64,000 bases of DNA from Petaurus breviceps papuanus (GCA_028583685.1 JAMXIF010001253.1:70533255-70597254), one strand, 5' to 3'; shown: positions 1-11,240, counted from the first letter of the stretch. Notes: generated by a model not told the origin, from the letters alone. Numbers and translations: made by a program.

Positions 1-556
1 GAGATGGTAACATTTTTATATTGGATCTTACGGGAATTTGTGCAGTAACTATGAAATTACTGTGAAATTGCTATGTGTAGCATGATGGGATTTGCAAAAT
101 TCTGATTTTGAAGTTGGGTTTGCTTAGAATGTTTTTCATTGGAAGGCAAAGAATTGTGTCTTGATGGCAGCAGGCTTCTGAAAGGAAACTCTTTCATTAT
201 TCATGTTCAGGAGGAAAATGCAAATGTATTGCACACAAAGAAATTCATTTCTTTTATGGAACAAAAGAAATATTGGGTGCTAATACATTAAGTGGTTCAT
301 GCATAGACTGAAAAAAAAAAAAAGAAAGAATTCTCTTCCTTAAGTGTCTCACTAACTACCAGGGAGTGTCTTAGGCACTGGGGAGATTCTGTCTCCTTTT
401 GTATGTGATTAATCAATCACCCGGGAGTTTTAAGATAAATGTATTCAGAACCTTCTGTTTCAGAATAAAGATGAATTGACAATTGTTAGAAATACTCATA
501 AATGGAAATTTTCTATACACAGAAAGACAAGATAGAGAAAACAGATAGGTAGTTAG
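1..556. other. Unassigned AT-rich sequence
   Basis: I see no open frame with coding character and no repeat family I can name. Short A-rich runs near 310-330 are the only low-complexity content. Confidence 0.5.

Positions 557-623
<67 letters not shown>
557..623. repeat. (GATA)n microsatellite
   Basis: About 67 bp of nearly perfect GATA tetranucleotide repeat. Apparent reading frames across it are repeat translation (YLSI/DRYR periodicity), not genes. The uninterrupted array suggests length polymorphism. Confidence 0.95.
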
Positions 624-719
624 GTGGAGATGGGGAAAGAGAGAAATGCAGGTGTGGATATAGATGTAGATATGGAAATATATATAAATATACCTATAGT
701 TGTAGCTATACATATTAGT

Positions 720-885
720 ACAATGGAAAGATTTATGTATTTGGAATCAAGGAATCTGGGTTCAAATCCAGCTCTGCCACTTACTTACCTATGTGACTTT
801 GGGCAAGTCACTTCCACTTTCTGGTTCTCATTTCTTCATCTGCAAAATGAGAGAATTGGACTAAATCTAACTGAATTATGTTATA
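720..885 (+). mobile_element. MIR/CORE-SINE copy
   Basis: The tRNA-like head contains a B-box-like 'gggttcaaatccagctctg', then 'tatgtgactttgggcaagtcactt' and 'ctcatttcttcatctgcaaaatg', the order seen in MIR-type SINEs. It is diverged and has no clear flanking duplications, so it is old. Confidence 0.75.
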
Positions 886-1431
886 GATTAGAACTATAAT
901 GGTCTAATTTAGTTAGATAATGATAGTGAGTCACCAAAATTAACAGGTAATCATGAACAGAAAGCCTTTTCACTTTAATTCAATATCAAATAGATAAATA
1001 ATTACATCAAAGTTTCTTATTAAAAAATGGCGCCCAGATTTTTCTTTTTTAAATAGTGCATATTCTAAGGTGTTAAGTTAAGCTATCAAAAGGAGAAACT
1101 TGAGTCATTTATTGAAAACAATTCATTTTTGACAATGATGAGAAAACTATATTAATCTTCATACAAAACACAGAAGTCTTTCTTATATATACAGTGATAA
1201 ATAAAATATACCCACTATGTACATAATGACTCTTTCTTGTAGGATTTATAGTGCAGAGATGACTTAACATTCAAATACATCTTTCTCCAAAGGCCCAGCA
1301 TCCTCCAAGTACATAAAGGCCATGTCATAATATAGGATTCTGGGCTCTAGGACTACAAAGAAATCTCCCTAGGCATTTTTGTACTTATTATATACAACAG
1401 TAAATCATCAAGTATTTATTGAATAGTAAGT
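886..1431. other. Unassigned sequence
   Basis: AT-rich, without a coding-like frame or a recognised repeat. Confidence 0.45.
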
Positions 1432-1600
1432 AGGGAAGAAGGAAATAAGCATTTATTAAATGTCCATGATGTACCAGGCCCTGTGCTAAGCACTTTACAA
1501 ATATTATCTCATTTAATTCTCACAACAACCCTGAGAAGTAAGTGCTTTTATTATCCCTATTTTACAGTTGAAAAAAACTGAGGCAAACAGAGGTTGAGTG
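1432..1600 (-). mobile_element. MIR/CORE-SINE, reverse orientation
   Basis: It reads as the reverse complement of the MIR core and 3' part: 'gtaccaggccctgtgctaag', then 'tattatctcatttaattctc', 'attttacag' and 'aactgaggcaaacagaggtt'. Divergence is moderate. Confidence 0.75.
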
Positions 1601-2664
1601 AGGAATGATTGCTCTCTTCCTCCAGCTTTCTAAGCATTAACCAAGATGCAACACACCTGCTCTTCATTTCTATTGAAGGATAGTATATCCCATTTGCCAT
1701 TTCAAGTAAACTTTTAAAAACAAAAGGTTAACACCTCCCAAACCCAGAAGGAAGCAGAGAAAGTTTATCCTGAATACATGATAATTATTCACAACACATT
1801 AACTCTCTAAAGAGAAGAGGAAAGGGGAGAAAAAAAAAAGAGGTCTTTATGCCCAGACCAAACTGGATCTGGGGCACAGGATTCATCCAGGACTTAGTTC
1901 ATGTTTAAAAGATCCTCACTTCCTGGGCTCAGCACCCCTAGTGATTTCCTAAAACCTCCACCATCCCACTTTTCCCAGGAACCCAGACTCCCATAAACCA
2001 CTTAGTAGGGTGTCCACTCCCTCTTCCTGCTTTCTTTTCAGTTGCTTGGCTTACTTCCCACTTATGTACAAGTGACTTTTCCAAAGAGGGGAGGGAAGGA
2101 TTGCCAGGCCCTTTGTCCAAGGAGTAGTTAGTTTTAAACATCTTGAAGTAATAAGTGAGACTTAGGATACTGAGATAAATGCTCAAGCTCATCTTTATCT
2201 CTTGTGTTTATCAGTCACCAGTTTACTGTTTATCAGTAATAGTAATGAAATTTGAAATTCCTTTTGTATTGCTAAGCTGAGAAGTACTTAGCACCTAGTT
2301 CAAATTAAGTCTCTGTTAAAGAAACAGAAGGTATGAGCTCCTGTTGCTGATGTAACAGGAAGGGACTGAATAGGGAGGAACAATACTGTGTATAAGGAGA
2401 AGCCCTAGCTGGCATTTCAGGTCTTCTTGGAGCCAGGTTCCAGAGGCTGAGGAAGAGAGGCCCAGGCTGGAGAGAATGATTTTGATTTTGAGAACCTGGA
2501 TGAAGTGATTTTGATTTCAGGAACCAGCTGAAACTTCTGAGTCTGAGGGCCAGCCAAGCTGCTAAGGATTTCCGAGGACCACCCAGAGCTACAGAAGACT
2601 GAGGAAGCATGACTGTGGTGTCGGTGTTTTGTCTGCTTGTGGCTTTGTTAAGCCATAGTCATGA
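1601..2664. other. Unassigned sequence
   Basis: No recognised element. The part at 2330-2610 is less AT-rich and contains purine-rich GA stretches plus a local near-repeat of 'tgattttgatttt' (2477-2518). Frames on the minus strand over it show no family resemblance. Confidence 0.4.
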
Positions 2665-2735
2665 AGGAAGGGAATAAGAGTTTATCTATACCTATATGTG
2701 CCAGGCACTGAACTGAGCACTTTGCAAATATCATT
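2665..2735 (-). mobile_element. MIR/CORE-SINE fragment
   Basis: Short piece 'atgtgccaggcactgaactg' followed by 'agcactttgcaaatatcatt', the reverse-oriented 3' segment of a MIR-type SINE. L2 3' ends share part of this motif, so the family call is tentative. Confidence 0.5.
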
Positions 2736-2774
2736 TTGTTTAATAAATATGCATAGTCAGGCAAAGCTAATTCC

Positions 2775-3262
2775 CACATTGGGCATGTCCAAAAGTTATT
2801 GATGGCTATCTCGATTTGCACCCTGAATTCATCACCTCTCTATCTATTGGTGGGAATAAGCTTTATTATGAGCCCTCTGGAATTACGGTTAGTTATTCCA
2901 CTGATCAGAGTTCTTAGTCTTTAAAAGCTGTTTGTCTTTACAATGTTGTTGTAATTGTATAAAACTTCCTTCTGGTTCTGCTTACTTTACATTAATTAGT
3001 TCATACAAGTTTTCCCAGGTAGGTTTCTCTAAAACTATTCCCTGCATCATTTCCTACAGAACAACAGTATTCCATTACTTGCATGTACCATAATTTGTTC
3101 AACCACTCTCTGATCAATGGGCTTGATTTCTAGTTCTTTGCCACCACAGAAAGAGGTGCTATAAATATTTTTGTATGTGCACACACACACATACACATAC
3201 ACACACACATACACACACACACACACACACACATATATACATGTCTGTTTCCTCTTTGGGAA
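2775..3262 (-). mobile_element. L1 3' end (marsupial-type 3' UTR), reverse
   Basis: In reverse orientation this matches the distal L1 region: motifs 'cctgaattcatcacctctct', 'atttgttcaaccactctctg' and 'tagttctttgccaccacaga'. The same region in forward orientation is recognisable near 57.2-57.5 kb. It is 5'-truncated and interrupted by a CA microsatellite near its far end. Confidence 0.75.
3180..3240. repeat. (CA)n microsatellite
   Basis: Alternating CA with a few AT interruptions over about 60 bp, within the reverse L1 3' piece. Confidence 0.9.
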
Positions 3263-3464
3263 ATATTTTACAAAATAAATAAAAATACAACAGAATGTAG
3301 ATGAGATTAACATGTGATTTTCTAAGCCAACATGCCAGTCAGTAGGGATCCTTATGCACAGTTTGGTGGCCTGTTTCTATTTGAGTTTGATGCCACTAAA
3401 GTAGAAGATATACGCTAAGTGTGAGTGAAGAGTGAGGGGAACTGAAACAAAATGTAGATACGAA

Positions 3465-3925
3465 ATGATCCTTGACCTGATGGGGTTTATAGTTTAACGG
3501 GGACATAAGACACGTACTTATTGTCATGAATTCTTGCATGTATAGTTAATGGGTATGTATAGTTAGGTTGTTTTTTTATAACCACAATAATATATGATAA
3601 ACAAAATATTGTGTGAGCTCTGAGGAAAGAGACTTATTGGTTCAGGAGATCAGTGAAGGCTTCCTAAAAGAAGTGACTTTTGAGCTATGCTTTAAAGGAT
3701 GGGTAAAAATTAAAGTTAAAATAGGGAATATTGTGAGCAAAAGTACAGAGGACACTGTCATACATGTTATAGGTATAGGGAGCATTCCATTTTGGTTGGA
3801 CCATAAAACATAGGCAAAATTATATGAAGCTAAAAAAGGTGAAGTGGTCAAATTCCCAGAATGCCTTGATACCAGGCAAAGGAATTTGAGCTTCATTCAT
3901 TAATAGGGACCATTGAATGTGTTTA
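3465..3925 (-). mobile_element. L2 fragment, reverse
   Basis: It reads as the reverse complement of the L2 ORF2 C-terminal region and 3' end: 'ggcttcctaaaagaagtgac' followed by 'ttttgagctatgctttaaag'. The reverse translation contains KVTSFRKPSLIS, like the L2 segment downstream of the reverse transcriptase. It is heavily diverged. Confidence 0.65.
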
Positions 3926-3949
3926 AGCAGAATGATACAGTTCTCTGCC

Positions 3950-4232
3950 TACCTACTTCTAGTGATCTCTCCTTCTTCCAACTTCCTTTATCACTTTGTT
4001 CTACTTTTTAAAGAATTTAATTATGTAGTGCTTTGTATTATTACTTCACTATTTTATATGTGTATGCCTTGTCTCTCCAAGCAGATTGTAAATTCCTAAA
4101 AGGCAAGGATTACATTTAAAATTTTTTTCCTATAAACCTCAGTGCCTATCACAGTCAAATGCACCCAGTAGGGATTCATAATTACTTAATTACCTAATTA
4201 AACACTTCAAGTGAATGAATGAATGAATGACT
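3950..4232 (+). mobile_element. L2 3' end
   Basis: Forward L2 terminal motifs: 'ctctccaagcagattgtaaa', 'ctaaaaggcaaggatt' and 'cctcagtgcctatcacagt', ending in a (GAAT)n-like tract typical of the L2 3' terminus. Confidence 0.7.
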
Positions 4233-5433
4233 TACTATCTGTACCTAGAGGAAGATATGGTAAAATGTCCTGAGCTGGGGGGAAAAAATTAATTGGCCAA
4301 TAAACCTATCTACAAAGCTGTTTAATTTATGTATTTCCTTCTTCCTTCTAAAAAGTTGATCATTTATAATTTATCCAGTGCTTCACACTTCATGCATGAA
4401 ACAGCAAATAGTCAATGAGATTCTGTACAAGTTGATAAGTAATGTGTCCTACAAAGAATTACCTTGTTAAAGATGAAAAATTAACTTTATTCACCGTAAT
4501 CATTATTATTCACCACCTCAGTATTATTTAATATCACAAAATGAAAGAAAATAATAAAAGGCTTTACTAGATACAAGCACTATTTCTTGAAAACTCCCCA
4601 GAATATAAATATATAATAATAAGCAAACTTATGAAAATAACTGATTTCACATGCTCCCCACATAGTTGTTTAGGTTCCTTCTAACTCAATGAACTACTAA
4701 AAATTGGTTCATTAATTTTGCCATAGCAAAAGATTGGATTTTGAAATCCAAGGCTATATGATATAAGAATTTCTGGAAACCTTTTTTTCTTAATGTCTTG
4801 GAAAACCTTATGTATGCTCTGACCACTAAGAATCGAACCAAATGTGCCTGAGATTATAAAGCTTTATGATAGATTGTAAAGTCCTTGCTTTCTCTGTACC
4901 CAATGTTCAGTATCAAGTCATACTGAATTATGACATTTTTTTTTATGATGAAGAGAAGGTATTTTGATGCCGAATGAAGAAAAAAGGAATCAAGGGGCTA
5001 TCCTGCATAGTTTAGCTTTGAAGATAGTTTGAGAAGCTTAGTCCTGAACAAGTAAGGTTAAAAATATTTTAAATTTTAAAAAAAAAGGACTGGCATGACT
5101 GAAGATCTGAGGGAGTGCTCCTAGAGAAATACAGATAAGCAGAAGACTGTCCAACACCTCATGATCAAGGCCCAGTCTAGGGATGAAAGAAGAAAAAGTT
5201 TTAAAAGAAGTGCAAGGATTTGGTGAGATTGTACATAAGAATAAAAAGAAGGAAAATGGGGGAGTTGATGATTTTACAGATTCTTTTTTTTTGAGACCCA
5301 GATAAATTGGGGTGTGAGGAGTGGTTTCTGAGGAAAAATGAAAAAGCACAAAGGCAAGAAAATATTTTATTGTATGTTTCACAAAAGTAGAAAATGAAAT
5401 GAAGCCAGTATACCACACTGTAGATACTTCTTT
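4233..5433. other. Unassigned sequence
   Basis: No repeat or gene recognised. A 126-codon minus-strand frame at 5038-5418 is open but low-complexity (F/S/L-rich), overlaps another frame of similar size and resembles no family I know, so I treat it as chance. Confidence 0.4.
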
Positions 5434-5585
5434 TTTTTTAAATCAATTGGGGTTAAGTAACTTGCTCAAGGTTACATGGCCAGGTGTTTCTGGATGGGTG
5501 CTAAGTGTCTGAGCCCAGATTTGATCCCCAGGTCATCCTGACACTGGGGCCGGTGCTCTTACTTGCTGTGCTACCTGGCCTTCCC
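5434..5585 (-). mobile_element. tRNA-derived SINE, subclass B (GATCGAA-type B box), reverse
   Basis: In reverse it reads 'ggccaggtagcacagcaagtaagagcac' (A-box side), a B box of the 'ggggatcaaatctgg' type, then 'aagttacttaaccccaattg' and an A tail. It groups with the copies at 26416 and 59266 rather than with the commoner 'gttcaaatcc' SINEs. Possible short TSD 'gatactt' at 5423 and 5586. Confidence 0.8.
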
Positions 5586-5599
5586 TGATACTTTTAATA

Positions 5600-5735
5600 A
5601 GTTATCACAAACTGATAGACTACGAACTCCTTGAGAGCAAGGACAATGTGACTTTAACCTTTGCATCCCCAAAACCTAGCACAATATCTGGCACACAGTA
5701 GATACTTAATAAGTGCTTGGAGACTGATTGAGTGG
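5600..5735 (+). mobile_element. L2 3' end
   Basis: 'ctacgaactccttgagagca', 'ctagcacaatatctggcaca' and 'cagtagatacttaataagtg' form the classic forward L2 3' terminus. Confidence 0.8.
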
Positions 5736-6034
5736 AGGAGTGAGCCTGGGAATTAGAGATATGCAAGGATTCTTTTTAAAGAGCTATTCCTGATGTGTAT
5801 CCCTAAAAGATTTCTTGTGAGAACTTTGAAACAGCAAAAGGAAATCATCCTCCTCCTGTCCCTAACCATCATGCAGTTAGCTTCTGGAAATTGTTTCTGG
5901 TCCATGTGAGCCTGTGCTCCTTGATGGTGGAGAAATGGAAAGAAGCTCTTTCTCATCTCTGTGTTTCTGAGTTTCCCTACCAGACAGTGTTACTCAATGA
6001 AAAGAACCTAAGACAAGGAAGTCAAGAAATTTGT
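5736..6034. other. Unassigned sequence
   Basis: No recognised element. An open plus-strand frame starting at 5891 runs on into the SINE-like piece downstream and has no family resemblance. Confidence 0.4.
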
Positions 6035-6160
6035 GTGACAGGTCCCAGATTTGCTACTAACAAGCTGTATGACCTTGAAAAAGTCACTTTACTTCTCAGT
6101 TTCCTAGTATATAAAACAATCCAGCTGGAATGGATAGTCTCTAAAGTCCGCTTTACCAAG
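6035..6160 (+). mobile_element. MIR-type / tRNA-headed SINE fragment
   Basis: 'gctactaacaagctgtatga' followed by 'ccttgaaaaagtcactttac' and 'ctcagtttcctagtatataaaa' is a diverged MIR-like body. It ends in the 'gatagtctctaaagtccgct' motif common at marsupial SINE 3' ends. Confidence 0.6.
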
Positions 6161-7261
6161 GGATTCAAAGAAAGTCACTATTTCTTCCTGAAATTCCTCT
6201 TTTTTTCTTGCATTTCCATTGAGATATTTCCCATTATCATTTTCCATTTTTTTTCTTATAATCAGAGGGAAGATTCCAGGGTAATTTAGACTTTTTAATC
6301 TATCCTGGTTTACAGAAATATAAAGAAACTGTCCCCATCTTGGTATTTACTTGATTGCACTCCAGTCACCCCCTGGACTTTTAGTACTCCCCATCATTTT
6401 TGATACTTAAGGATTCAATTAAAGTATTTAATAAGGGACCTCATTCAGTCTTTAACAACAAAACCCTCTCAGTTCTTCTGGTGCATCATTATGCTTTTTG
6501 AGATGTAGACACTGCATAAACTTACTTGCCCTATAATTGGTCCCACTTTCTAACATCCATTTTAGTGAAATTTTTTTAAAATTTCCCTTACCTTTTTGTT
6601 CTGTTCTTGAAAGCATATGATCATATAACTCTACTTGCCTATTGATGGAGTTTTTGAAGTGACTCTAGTCATAAGTGGCACACCTGCTGAGAAACTGTTG
6701 GTTCATTGCTGAAGCTCTGCGGTCTGCCAGGCTCACCAGCAAGATTACAAACAATTATTGCCAGGCGCAGGAATCTGTATAAAATAAGCCATGAGAGACA
6801 CTGAGAGGTCTACAGGCCAAACTGTACCAAAAAAGAAACTTTCAAGGGGCTTACCCACCGAGGTGGTAGCTGTTTGAGGACATAGATATGTTTACTTTAA
6901 TGCAGCCCTATTGGTGGTCTTTTACATAAAGACATCTAATTGAGATAGAAAATGTCAAAATATTATAAAGACAGCTTTCACTAAAATCTCATTTTTTTAG
7001 CCTAGTCAGAAGAAGGATGCCCTAGGAATCAGGCTTTAATTCCTGTACATTTGATAGACACAGCACCATTTCACGGACTTAAAGAGGTCTCAGAAGCATG
7101 CCAACATTTGAGGAGGGATTAGCCAGCATTTCCAGGTATAACCCTCAACTTACATTTTTAAATGGAGATTCTGTGATATCTTGCTGGAAGTAGAAGAAAT
7201 TGAGGAAAAAAATCCAAATAACTATTATTCATCACTATTTATTAAATTACAGATCCGCACA
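6161..7261. other. Unassigned sequence
   Basis: No repeat or exon recognised. At 6690-6830 there is a slightly GC-richer stretch with 'tctgtataaaataag' (TATA-like). It could be an unnamed repeat or a regulatory element; only cross-species conservation could decide. Confidence 0.4.
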
Positions 7262-7412
7262 CACACTTAGATTATGATTAGATTGTAAATTCTTTGAGGG
7301 CAGGGATTATCTTTTGCCTTTTTCTGTTTCCCCAGTCCTTAGCACTGTGCCTAGCACAAAGTAGGCATTTAATAAATGTTTATTGATTGATTAATTGACT
7401 GATTATATATCT
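7262..7412 (+). mobile_element. L2 3' end
   Basis: 'agattgtaaattctttgagg', 'gcagggattatcttttgcct', 'tagcactgtgcctagcacaa' and 'taataaatgtttattgattg' are the standard L2 3' signature, well preserved. Confidence 0.88.
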
Positions 7413-7600
7413 CATAGAATACTCTAATACTGTGCTCTCATTTTATAGATGGGTAAACTGAGGTTCAGAGAAGTTAAATGATTTACTTAAAATTCATACA
7501 CCTGATTAGTGGCAGAAGTAGTAAAAACTAAATTCTTCTGATGGCCAGTCCAGTGTTCTTTCCACCATGACCTACTAACCTCAGGCCACTATTTTTATTT
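7413..7600 (-). mobile_element. MIR, reverse
   Basis: The reverse MIR order is visible: 'cattttatagatgggtaaac', 'tgaggttcagagaagttaaa', 'tgatttacttaaaattcata' and 'ccagtgttctttccacca'. Confidence 0.75.
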
Positions 7601-7611
7601 GTCATTTGTTG

Positions 7612-7708
7612 AATGCTAGAAGAATAAGAGCACTGAAGTGGACATCAGGAGGCCTGGACTCTCAGCCTGGCTCTGCCACAAACTAGTTCTGTGACCTTAG
7701 TCACAGTA
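7612..7708 (+). mobile_element. MIR/CORE-SINE 5' part
   Basis: 'ctctcagcctggctctgcca' followed by 'tagttctgtgaccttagtca' is a MIR tRNA-like head and core. It stops where the reverse L3 element begins. Confidence 0.65.
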
Positions 7709-8620
7709 TCATAGAATGTAAGAGCTTGGAGGTAACGTAGAGGCTGTCTAGTCCAACCCAATGGCCATCTAACCTCAACTTAAAGAACTCTAGTGAGGAA
7801 AAAGACACCACCTCCCACGTTAGTCTCTTCCACTTTGGGAGAGCTATAATGGTTGGGAAGATTTTCCTTAAGTCAAGACTAACTCTGCTAAAAATTGCTG
7901 CTAATTCTGCCTTCTAACACCATCTTCCACATGGCAGCTTTTCTAAGTTGTCCTGTCTTACCACCTACTATTTGTGTGACATTGAGCAAGTCACTTATAT
8001 CTGGCCTTCAGTTTCCTCCTCTGTAAAATGAGGACTAGAAAGCTTCTGAGACCTGTACCAGCTCTATGTTAATGATTCATGATTCTGTGTTCCCTCTTCT
8101 CAAGATTAAATACCCTAATTCCTTCAAATGATCAGAGTATATTTCCTAATTTTCTTGCCATTCTGGTTGTCCACTTGTGGACATGATTCAGCTTGTCTAT
8201 GTCTTTCCTAAAATGTGATGCCCTAAAATGCACATAACATTAATTTATTGCTTGTCATATGATATTATTGATTTGCATTGAGTTTATAATGAACCAAAAC
8301 CTCTAGCTCTTTTTCACAAGAACTATTGTCTAGCCATGCCTTCTCTATCCTATATCTGCAATGGTGATCTTTTTCTACCTCAACCATATAGAACTTTGTA
8401 TTTCACCCTATTACGTTTCATCTTTTTCAATCCATCCTATCAATCTAATTAGTTAAGATGCTCTGGATCTGAACTGTGTCAGTGTGTTAGCTATCTCTCA
8501 AAATTTTACATTATCTTCAAACTTGTTGGGGACCCCATATATGACTTCCTCTAAGTCATTCATAAAAATGTTAACCAGCCTAGGACCAATAAGAGTTCCC
8601 AGGACATTTCAGAAAAGACA
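7709..8620 (-). mobile_element. L3/CR1 LINE, reverse, interrupted by a MIR
   Basis: In the plus direction it shows the reverse complement of a CR1/L3 3' half: 'atcatagaatgtaagagctt', 'ctgtctagtccaaccca', 'tcttccactttgggagagct', 'tccacttgtggacatgattc', 'cctctagctctttttcacaa' and 'ttgtctagccatgccttctc'. A forward MIR-like block at about 7956-8092 splits it. It is old and heavily diverged, and its reverse-transcriptase frame is lost. Confidence 0.75.
7956..8092 (+). mobile_element. MIR inserted in L3
   Basis: 'ctatttgtgtgacattgagc' followed by 'aagtcacttatatctggcct' and 'cagtttcctcctctgtaaaa' interrupts the L3 sequence, which resumes at about 8093. So the MIR inserted after the L3. Confidence 0.65.
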
Positions 8621-8639
8621 CCCCTAAAATGTTAAGTCC

Positions 8640-8715
8640 TTTCAACTCAATAGGTTTCAGTTTTCCTCATCTGTAAAAGAAGAGGGATTGGTAAATTGAT
8701 CTCAAAAGTCAATAA
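8640..8715 (+). mobile_element. MIR-like fragment
   Basis: 'ggtttcagttttcctcatct' and 'gtaaaagaagagggattgg' resemble the central MIR segment. It is short, so confidence is limited. Confidence 0.4.
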
Positions 8716-9396
8716 TGACATGACCAAAGCCAGGTGTTAAGTAGATTGCAATATAATCCTGATTCTAAAATAAGTAAGGAGATTAAGATTTTGACAAAAA
8801 TTACAGAATGACTTCATGGGTTTTCTGGAAGTCAGGTAACCATCCAAATGGATCCAGTATAAATTTATGTAAATCCCAACTGGACCTCCATCTGCCACAC
8901 AATTCTTTTATTCTTCCCTGACTGGTTCTTTGTCACACTCCACAAAGCAGTTATTATGAACCATTTCCTATCTCTCTCCAAGGTTTGAAGTCCTCCCCTA
9001 CTTCCACCTCTCAACAAATGACCTTCTTCTTGCTTTACCGAGAAAATTGAAAATGTCTTTCATAAGCTCCCTTATCTCTCCTATTCCACTCCTCAAAACC
9101 ACTATACATCTTATCACATCCTTTCATCCTTTGCTTCTGTCTCTGAGGAAGTGACCCTTCTCCTTCTCAAAACCAACAGTTCTACTTATACCCTTAAATC
9201 CATCCCCTCGGCCTCTTCTAAGAGCTTGCTTGTCCCCGTGATCATTCCTTTCCTATCTCTCCCCTTCTAGTTGTTCCTTCCCTGCTGTCTACAAACAGTT
9301 CTTCCCATCCTCACCCCACTATTCAAAAAATTTCAGAGCCTCCCAAGTGCTTCTAGGCTAAGCAAACTCCTCTATCTGGCATTTAAAATCTATCAC

Positions 9397-9554
9397 CAGG
9401 AAGGCAGCTGGGTGGTGCAGTGAATAGAGCACCAGCCCTGAAATCAGGAGGACCTGGGTTCAAATCCAGCCTCAGACACTTGACAGACTTACTAGCTGTG
9501 TGACCTTGGGCAAAGCACTTAACCCCAATTGCCTTGCCGTCCCCCCTCCAAAAG
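9397..9554 (+). mobile_element. tRNA-derived SINE, subclass A (WSINE-like)
   Basis: It has an A-box region 'gggtggtgcagtgaatagagc', B box 'gggttcaaatccagcctcag', then 'gtgtgaccttgggcaaagca', 'cttaaccccaattgcctt' and an A-rich tail. Perfect 12-bp TSDs 'aaaatctatcac' lie at 9385-9396 and 9555-9566, and the interrupted L2 sequence continues across. Intact TSDs and few changes mark it as a fairly young insertion. Confidence 0.93.
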
Positions 9555-9625
9555 AAAATCTATCACAATCTGTTTGCAGTCTATCTTCCCAGACTCTGGG
9601 AAGACATGACTCTGTTTCATGCATG

Positions 9626-9775
9626 CACAAATGGCAGTATGATATGGTGGATAGAAAGCTAGCCTTCAAGCCAGGGACATTTGCATCTTCTGACAAGTAC
9701 TATGATCCTGGGCAAGTCACTTAACCTCTTCATGGTCTAGGCAGCTCTTTAAGACTACATGTTGCAGAAAATATG
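9626..9775 (+). mobile_element. MIR-like SINE inside L2
   Basis: 'ggcagtatgatatggtggat', 'agaaagctagccttcaagcc' and 'tatgatcctgggcaagtcac' followed by 'ttaacctcttcatggtct' are a tRNA-headed MIR-like SINE. It is older than the neighbouring subclass A copy. Confidence 0.6.
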
Positions 9776-10090
9776 CTGGCCTTCATGTAGAGAGAATTTC
9801 CTCTTTCAGGAATTTCTTCTATAGTTCTAAGACTCATCTCTCTCCTTTGTGCAGTGATCCAAGAAAATGACCTTCTTTCTCTTCACCAAATATGTGCCAT
9901 CTCCTAGCATTGCCTACCTTGTCCTGAATGCTCTTGTCCTCCGATAATCCCTGCCTCTTGGAACTCCTGGTCCCCTTCGAGGCTCAGGTCAAGGGTCACA
10001 CCTTGTGAGAGGACTTCCCTGATTCCCTCCAGTGGTTCCACTCCTACCTCCAAATCATTCTGAATTGATTTTGTTGAGTATATTGGCAAG

Positions 10091-10158
10091 TATGGTTTGG
10101 ATTAGTTGGTCTCTGAGGTCTCTTTTAAGTCTAACATTCTGTAATTCTATGATTCTGT
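10091..10158 (+). mobile_element. L3/CR1 3' terminal fragment
   Basis: 'ttggtctctgaggtctcttt' followed by 'taattctatgattctgta' is the short 3' terminal signature seen on L3/CR1 and some marsupial SINE ends. Confidence 0.55.
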
Positions 10159-10619
10159 AAGTCTTAGAAAGTGAAGTTCCCTATGACAATAGTGAAAATG
10201 GAAAGACAAGGGAGACAAGAGATTCAGTCAGGAAAATGATACATCATCTCAAAACTATAGGAAAAGATAAGGGCAGTCAAGTGAATAAAGGCTAAGGTAA
10301 ATCACTGTTTTTCTTAATGTGGACAAAGATAGACCAGAAAGAAAACAGGAATCCCAATAAATGCAAGGAGGTGATTACAATGCTGACTCTATGATAGTTA
10401 TGCTATTGAATTCATATTTTCAGAATTTCTTTACCAAGAAAAAAAAGTAATGTATGGGGTATTCAGGGAGAACTAGAACTTATGGTAGGAGGACTTTCTG
10501 GGCCCTTTTCAGGGCTGCTCATCCACCTTTGGTGTCCACCTATCACCTAATTCTTACCTGTGGCTCCAAGAACCTGTAACATGCAAAGAGCCCACATCTT
10601 GGTAAAACAATCTTGGCAG
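10159..10619. other. Unassigned sequence
   Basis: No recognised repeat or coding frame. Confidence 0.45.
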
Positions 10620-10992
10620 ATGGACTAAACCAGGCATGGGCAACTGATAGGCCTCAAACACATTGGTGATTTAAGAGGATGTTTACTTCAACCATGTGAA
10701 GATTCCCCCAATGGAATGGTCAGATGAGAACAATTTGTTCCAATGGCCATGAAGGAGGCTGAAGCAAGAACTGTGGAGCACTTAGAGCTTGGTCAGACAT
10801 CAAAGACACCAGGGTCACTCACTGCATTCTGACCTTTGTCCTGCTGCTAGATTTTAAAGACTCTGGAAGAAAAAGTGACATTGAAGATTTTATGAAATTC
10901 TGCCTTACTCAAATCCAATTCAAGTGCAAGTTGAGACATCACCCTGGGATGTCTTCAGTCTTCTTTGAAAACGAAAGACAAACAGTAGTAGT
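10620..10992 (+). mobile_element. RTE-like LINE/SINE 3' end
   Basis: The 3' part 'gccttactcaaatccaattc', 'aagttgagacatcaccctgg' and 'cttctttgaaaacgaaagac' followed by 'aaacagtagta' is the ending of an RTE-derived marsupial repeat. A second copy of the same ending is at 11241-11380. The upstream half is assigned only by contiguity. Confidence 0.55.
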
Positions 10993-11058
10993 CACTAACT
11001 ATTCACAATGTTCTCTGAAATAGGAAGGCAAATAGGTAGGCAATGAATAATAATTTTG

Positions 11059-11226
11059 TTTTTGTTTTTTGCCTTTTTGGAGGGGGGAAGGCAGGGCAAT
11101 TGGGGTTAAGTGAGTTGCCCAAGGTCACATGGCTAGTAAGTGTTAAGTGTCTGGGGTCACATTTGAACTCAGGTCCTCCTGACTCCAGGGCTGGTGCTAT
11201 ATCCACTGCACCACCTAGCTGTCCCG
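11059..11226 (-). mobile_element. tRNA-derived SINE, subclass A, reverse
   Basis: Reverse SINE: T-rich tail, 'gggcaattggggttaagtga', 'gttgcccaaggtcacatggc', 'tttgaactcaggtcctcctg' (B box) and 'ccactgcaccacctagctg'. TSDs 'gaataataattttg' (11045-11058) and 'gaataacaattttg' (11227-11240) differ at one base. Confidence 0.93.
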
Positions 11227-11240
11227 GAATAACAATTTTG

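Larger units (their letters stand above)
8880..10090 (+). mobile_element. L2 LINE fragment with two later insertions
   Basis: Forward L2-type sequence from the ORF2 mid-region ('ctctgaggaagtgacccttc', 'cttgcttgtccccgtgatca') to the 3' region ('ttggaactcctggtcccctt', 'gaggacttccctgattccct'). A WSINE-like SINE with exact 12-bp TSDs (9385-9396 and 9555-9566) and a MIR-like block (about 9626-9775) interrupt it. No reading frame remains open. Confidence 0.7.

Noticed and set aside
5038-5418. A 126-codon minus-strand frame
   Set aside because: Low-complexity, overlapped by another frame of similar size, no similarity I can recognise, in AT-rich DNA.
6690-6900. TATA-like promoter at 'tctgtataaaataag'
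   Set aside because: A single TATA-like string in AT-rich DNA with no nearby exon or transcript evidence is not enough.
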